DNA of 64,000 nt from Anisodus tanguticus (taxonomy: Eukaryota; Streptophyta; Magnoliopsida; Solanales; Solanaceae). The stretch covers positions 8,827,501 through 8,891,500 of the forward strand of contig CM067556.1 of the NCBI GenBank assembly GCA_034509755.1, in the 5' to 3' direction. The translations under genes were made by a program, and so were the position numbers. The first letter of the stretch is position 1. Each line of letters starts with the position of its first letter. Shown in pieces: positions 59,136 to 64,000 of the stretch. The notes below the pieces were generated by a model, which had not been told where the DNA came from, made no database searches, and was given only the letters and a program-made list of their open reading frames with translations.

Positions 59136-59734
59136 AATAGGTATGTTTATTAATTTGTTGAAAATGTCAAAAGGGATGTATTTCGTATCAATACACAGAG
59201 GCCGGACTTATTCCAATACTACACTTGATACATGAGGCAAGACTTTTTCCTATAATGTACTTGATACATAAGGCAAGACTTTCGTATTATATATTTTCTC
59301 TAAATTGTAATTTGTGGTTATCCTTTATTGTGTGCCAAGAATTAATTCTACCGTATCATCTCACTAGTGTGGATAGCCTGGGCTTCGCTCGGGGCCAACA
59401 CGAACAACGTTATATTTGATGTGTCCCGATTTATGTGATATTTTTCGTTTATAAAAATATAAATTGTATGAATTTTGATAAATATTTTAAGATGTATTTC
59501 TTCATTAAATATATGTGAAAAGAGTTGCAATTTATAGTATTTATCATGTAGTTTCATTTTAAAGATAGCCATAGTTTCTTAAAATTTTATTTCTTATGAT
59601 CAATTTTGGCAAAATTGATGTATTTTTCCTTTATTGACAAACTTATCAATTCAGATGATATTTAAAAAAGGCTTGCATTGCTATACGTTAGACATTATAT
59701 AATGGTACTTAAATATGTTCATTATATATTTTAT

Positions 59735-59962
59735 TTGTCTCAATTTATATGACACACTTCTTTTAGTCAGTTAAAAAAAAGACACATTTTCTTATTTGAC
59801 AATAATTTAACTTTAAATTTTACTTTTTACGCTTAACGAGATGATCTATAACTACACAAATATTTTTGAATTGTTTTAGACCACAAGATTTAAAAATCTT
59901 CATTTATTTCTTAAATTTCGTGTTCGGTCAAACTACATCATATAAATTGGGACTGAGGGAGT
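59735..59962. mobile_element. degenerate Stowaway-like MITE
   Basis: The right end reads ATATAAATTGGGACTGAGGG then AGTA. The left end has the complementary GTCTCAATTTATATGACACA but has lost the outer CTCCCTC. Internal blocks (GACCACAAGATTTAAAAATC, GGTCAAACTACATCATATAA) match the family of the 25304-25541 copy. It is older and more eroded than that copy. Confidence 0.7.
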
Positions 59963-60050
59963 ACAATAGTCAATAAGCATGCTATTACATGCATATAGAT
60001 TGGTCATGAGAAACTTTCACCTTCTTCCGAGAATTTTATTATTTGAAAAT

Positions 60051-60266
60051 AAGTGTTTGACCATGAAAATTTCAAATACAACTTGAAGTTATTTTTGAAA
60101 TTTGGAAAACACCTAAAATTCATATTTTCACTTTTTTCACTTTCAAATACATTCAAACAACCAATTATTTTTTGCTAAACTATAACCAAACACAACTTAA
60201 TCTTACACTCCAACTCCAAAATTTAAATAAAATGAAAAATATTTTATTTTCATGGTCAAACGCCTA
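60051..60266. mobile_element. foldback MITE with TTTGACCATGAAAAT ends
   Basis: Terminal inverted repeats: left GTGTTTGACCATGAAAAT, right ATTTTCATGGTCAAACGC. The interior is AT-rich and itself partly palindromic. About 216 bp, non-coding; target duplication not resolved. Confidence 0.65.
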
Positions 60267-60614
60267 CTAATAAAGATATCGATTATGTCTGAAATGAGCA
60301 ATTTTACCAAAATAAATTCTCATATAAGATTAAAATCATCAGAGTCTGCTTTACAAAGAAGAACAAAAAAAAAGGTGAATCTGAATACTGTTACTTTGTT
60401 TTGCAGTAAATTAATCACATGTTACTATCACGTTGAAAATCTTTCGGGCATAAAAAATGACTCTTCAACTTTGAAAGATTTACAGAAGTGCAGCTGAGGT
60501 AATAAGGTGGTGAAGGAGGGGCAAAAAGTCCAATGGGTCAATCGTACTCAGTTAGAGTTGCACCTCTCTATGATACGAAAGGCACGTTGGATCTTATTCT
60601 TCCACGTGTTCACA

Positions 60615-60881
60615 CACTACACTAAAGCATAAAATTAGCGATAAAATTTTAATAATAATAAATATATTATTATTAAAAAAAAAAATGATAATAAAAAATT
60701 AATATATTATTACTAAAAAACGTAAATAATAACAAAAAAATAACTTGTTGTTGGAAAAACTTTTCGCATTGAAGGTTATTGCAACGATTTATAATAATTT
60801 TTGTTGTTGCGAAAAATACATTTGACAATATTAACATATAACAATAAAAAAATTATTGGCGAATGCCTTCTTTTTGTAGTG
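60615..60881. mobile_element. CACTA-like miniature element
   Basis: Starts CACTACACTAAAGC and ends CTTTTTGTAGTG, the inverted CACTA termini. The trinucleotide ACA flanks both sides (60612-60614 and 60882-60884), as expected for CACTA/En-Spm elements. The 267-bp interior has short AT-rich repeats (ATTATTATTAAAAAA-like) and no coding capacity. Confidence 0.75.
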
Positions 60882-61461
60882 ACATCATTCATGACGGTTA
60901 GGACAAAAATGGAATAAATTAAAATTTTATAGTTTTTCTGTAATTTCACATTTACCGAAGCTCCTCATATTCCGGCTTATTAATAGTAGTAAAATAATGA
61001 AATTTAGAACAATTACTTGTTTTTTGTCATGTCAAGTTTCAAAAGTATTAACTCAGCTATCTGTCATTTCAAATATTGAAATTAATTATTTGTAAAATTT
61101 TGAAAGTTACTTGTCTTGTAACTCTGCCTTCGCCGAAGCAGCTATAACTAATCTACGGTACTAGAGATTGACAATATTTGATCACGTCACTATTGATGCA
61201 AGTGGCATAAAAAATCATTTCCTTTCATTGTTTTATATGATAACATGAATTTTTTGTTAATATGAAATTTTCAAATAACTCAAATATATTAAGTATACTG
61301 TATACTATACTCGACTCCTCTTAATACTGCAGCTACTTTTGTAAATCATTGCGTTTTTGCCTTTTAATTTCCTAAATATTTCTGGAATCATATAGTTAAT
61401 GTACATAATACAATGGGATAATTTGCCACTCATGTCTATTTTTTCACAAAGTACAAGTAAA

Positions 61462-61515
61462 AGGCCATTCCGGTCTCTCTATGCGCGGGAGATTCGGAGA
61501 AGGGTCGGACTATAA
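61462..61515 (-). mobile_element. Au-type SINE scrap
   Basis: Reverse-strand fragment: AAAGGCCATTCCGGTCTCTC, TATGCGCGGGAGATTCGGAG, AAGGGTCGGACTATAAAATA. It is only the 3' third of the consensus, with small deletions. Confidence 0.6.
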
Positions 61516-61754
61516 AATACAAGTATAAATTAATTATTGTAGGAGTACGCCTTCTACTTGTGCTAATGTAGTTAATTTTCCATAATGATACAAAAGTTTA
61601 ATTTGTGACCTGGTTTTTTTTATTAAAAACACTGTTTCTTCTTCATTGATTTAATTCACGTGGTTTGCCAGCGCAATTATTAATTCTTGATTTAATTATG
61701 TCAAGTGTTAGTTTTTGGAGTAGAAGTACTATTAATTCTTGATTTATATAATTG

Positions 61755-61832
61755 AGTACAGCATACCCTTGTGGTCCGCCCTTCCTTGGACCCCACGCAT
61801 AACGGGAGCTTAGTGCACCGTACTGCTCTTTT
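61755..61832 (+). mobile_element. Au-type SINE scrap
   Basis: Forward-strand fragment: CCCTTGTGGTCCGCCCTTCC, ACCCCACGCATAACGGGAGC, TTAGTGCACCGTACTGCTCT. 3' half only; no head and no clear target duplication. Confidence 0.65.
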
Positions 61833-62458
61833 TATGTTATAATATAGTAACATAGATTTTCTAGTGAAAAGATATTCCTTAAAATTTCTAGTGAATTGTC
61901 AGAATTTATTGTCATTGTTTCCTTAAATATAAAATAAGAATTATGAAAATAATATATGTAGCTCGTGGGACACATATATATTATTAGTTAAAAATATTAT
62001 AGAAGAATTATACCTACCTTTCCCGGAATTCTGATGATTTGTACACACACTTATGGTTTCTTTATATATTATGCAAGCACCTTAATTTTCTATTCTTGTG
62101 CAAAAAGATTACATTATAGAACGTTATACATACTTTAATTCAAGTAAAATGATATGCTTACCCTTACGTGCTATTTTTTTCTAGGTACAAAAAGTTAAAT
62201 ATGTTTTTATCATTGGAGGCATATTTTTAACTCTTTCATATCTTTTAATCGGGTCCGGGTATCAAATATCGAATAAAAAACAAAAACAAAAACTCTTTCA
62301 TATCCAACTTGGCTTCCGTAAATAACAGTGCCTCGTAAAAATTACTATTGAAGAATAAAAGTTGGAAAAAGTTGGAAAAATGAAAAATAAAAAACGACAG
62401 AATATCAGAGGAAATATCATGTTGCTACTCTTTTCGAATCTTGTTTTATAGTTTATAC

Positions 62459-62466
62459 TATATAAA
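62459..62466 (+). promoter_or_regulatory. candidate TATA box of the UGT gene
   Basis: TATATAAA lies 343 bp upstream of the UGT start codon in otherwise mixed sequence. If used, the leader would be about 310 nt and would contain an upstream ATG (62498) with a 79-codon frame ending at 62737. A start site closer to the gene is an equally good reading. Confidence 0.3.
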
Positions 62467-62808
62467 CACTTGGGAATCTAGGGTTCCATTTATATTTATG
62501 GATTCATTTTCCGTTAGTATTACCCCACTAAACACAATAAATACCATAGGCTCCCCAATTAGAGAAACTAAAATGGAAGGGGAAGAAGTAAAGAAAGTGG
62601 ATCAACGTAAAAGGAAAATGAACCATGCAGATATTATACCAACACCAAAAATACATTGTCGCATTTTCCTTCTACATGTTTGTGCATTAAATATTTTTCT
62701 GAACTTACCATATGGCAAACTTGTTGATCAACTTTAAATACGAACTCCATAGAAACAATTTCAACAAGAAAATAAGTTGAGAAAGAAGAAAAACTCAAGG
62801 AATTAATC

Positions 62809-64000
62809 ATGAATGGTTTCATGGATAATCGCGAACCCTTTCGTGTTTTAATGTTTCCGTGGTTGGGTTATGGTCACATCTCTCCGTTCTTAGAGTTAGC
62901 CAAAAAGTTAAGCCAAAAAAACTTCTCTATTTACCTGTGTTCTACGCCAGTAATCCTGAACTCTATCAAGAAAAAATTTAGCCTGAAATTTTCACCATCA
63001 ATCCAATTCTTGGAACTTCATCTCCAAACTTTACCTAATCTTCCTCCTTCTCTCCACACCACCAATGGCCTCCCACCCCATCTCATGAACACTCTCAAAG
63101 AAGCTTTTGACTTAGCTAGTCCTGATTTTACCCTAATCTTGAAAACCCTAAAACCCGATTTATTGATTTATGATTTTCTCCAACCATGGGCTCCAAAGGC
63201 TGCTGCTGAATTAAAAATCCCTGCTGTTGAATTTATTAGTAGCAGCTCCACCATGACCGCTTACATGTTGCATGCTTTCAAGAAGCCAGGTATAAAATTC
63301 CCCTTCTCGTCTATTTATTATCGGGATTATGAGATGGCTCGTATTGAGAAACAAGAATCATCTACGCCTGTGGAAAAGCTTGAGGAAGATAAGAAGCGAG
63401 TTAGAGATTGTTTCTACCTATCTTGTGATATTGTTTTGATAAAAAGTTTTAAGGAGATTGAGGGTAAGTATAGTGATTATATCACTAATTTAACCGGGAA
63501 AAAAATTGTAGCTCTTGGTCCTTTAGTTCAAGAACCTACACTTGATGATGAAGAATCGGAGTTAATAACATGGTTGAATGAAAAAGAGAAAAAATCCACA
63601 ATTTTTGTGTCTTTCGGAAGTGAATACTTTTTGTCCAAGGAAGATTTGTTAGAAATTGCTTATGGGTTGGAAAATAGTAAGGTGAATTTTATATGGCCTA
63701 TAAGGTTCCAAAAAGGTGAAGATATTGACCTTGAAGAGGCATTGCCAAAAGGTTTTTTCAACAGGGTAGGGAATAGGGGGAAAGTTTTTAAGGGATGGGC
63801 ACCACAAGCAAAAATTTTGGAGCATTCAAGTATCGGTGGATTTGTGAGTCATTGTGGATGGAGTTCTGTAATGGAAAGTATGAAGTATGGGGTTCCGATT
63901 ATCACGATGCCTATGCATATTGATCAACCAATTAATTCTAGGCTTGTTGAAGATGTTGGCATTGCTGTGGAAGTTGTGAGGGATAGCAATGGAAAGCTTC
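62809..64000 (+). CDS. UDP-glycosyltransferase, UGT94-like (partial, runs off right edge)
   Basis: An uninterrupted frame of 397 codons starts ATG at 62809 (a second in-frame ATG is at 62821) and is still open at the window end; the family is about 440-460 residues. N-terminal PWLGYGHISPFLELAKKL carries the catalytic histidine (His23), and DLLIYDFLQPWAP supplies the partner acidic residue (Asp122). The 44-residue PSPG donor-binding box spans residues 330-373: WAPQAKILEH, HCGWSSVMES, ending in DQ. HCGWSS with a final Gln typifies UDP-glucose-using family 1 glycosyltransferases. The overall pattern is closest to UGT94-type enzymes, which add sugar to a sugar already on a flavonoid, terpenoid or similar glycoside. 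Acceptor and linkage cannot be read from sequence. No intron is seen. Likely cytosolic. Confidence 0.93.
   Translation, partial: MNGFMDNREPFRVLMFPWLGYGHISPFLELAKKLSQKNFSIYLCSTPVILNSIKKKFSLKFSPSIQFLELHLQTLPNLPPSLHTTNGLPPHLMNTLKEAFDLASPDFTLILKTLKPDLLIYDFLQPWAPKAAAELKIPAVEFISSSSTMTAYMLHAFKKPGIKFPFSSIYYRDYEMARIEKQESSTPVEKLEEDKKRVRDCFYLSCDIVLIKSFKEIEGKYSDYITNLTGKKIVALGPLVQEPTLDDEESELITWLNEKEKKSTIFVSFGSEYFLSKEDLLEIAYGLENSKVNFIWPIRFQKGEDIDLEEALPKGFFNRVGNRGKVFKGWAPQAKILEHSSIGGFVSHCGWSSVMESMKYGVPIITMPMHIDQPINSRLVEDVGIAVEVVRDSNGKL

Larger units (their letters stand above)
59141..62450. other. intergenic DNA between copia element 4 and the UGT gene
   Basis: About 3.3 kb, AT-rich. It holds a Stowaway-like MITE, a foldback MITE, a CACTA-like mini-element and two Au-type SINE scraps (listed separately). 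No protein-coding gene was recognised. Confidence 0.55.

Overview
The window is nuclear plant DNA, almost certainly from a member of the Solanaceae (Nicotiana/Solanum type; genus not resolved). The grounds are AT-rich introns with plant GT/AG splice sites, two widely conserved plant housekeeping genes, and a set of repeats typical of nightshade genomes: Au-type and TS-type SINEs, Ale-like Ty1/copia elements, and Stowaway and CACTA-type miniature elements. There are no bacterial-style operons, CRISPR arrays, rRNA genes or convincing tRNA genes.

Layout. (1) 483-27517, minus strand: the 5' half of a SWEETIE-type giant HEAT-repeat gene (HEATR5/LAA1 family). I could join 32 consecutive exons in frame (1195 codons plus 2 nt); the gene continues off the left edge. 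Its introns hold at least eight SINE insertions, a LINE tail, a Mutator-like element with long terminal inverted repeats, a Stowaway MITE, a TRIM-like relic and a 108-bp tandem duplication. (2) 27646-44566: a transposon block. It has a deleted Ale-like copia element (27646-31529), a nearly full-length one with a perfect 5-bp target duplication (33621-38814), a broken N-terminal piece of a carboxylesterase gene (39181-39387), and a 3'-truncated copia element on the plus strand (40661-44566). (3) 45815-53289, minus strand: a complete 15-exon CCT6 (TCP-1 zeta) chaperonin subunit gene of 535 residues. (4) 53980-59135: a fourth degenerate copia element with LTRs and a 5-bp target duplication. (5) 59141-62450: intergenic DNA with three small inverted-repeat elements and SINE scraps. 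(6) 62809 to the right edge, plus strand: an intronless UDP-glycosyltransferase of the UGT94-like group, cut by the window end after about 397 codons, with its PSPG box inside the window.

The three cellular genes are not obviously functionally linked: a trafficking/sugar-status scaffold, a cytosolic chaperonin subunit and a specialised-metabolism glucosyltransferase. What stands out is the transposon history. Two copia elements lie in the same orientation just upstream of the SWEETIE and CCT6 start codons. One SINE has inserted inside another, one SINE sits inside a 60-bp perfect duplication, and one copia element has lost its reverse-transcriptase core. I found no evidence of a new multi-gene biological system.
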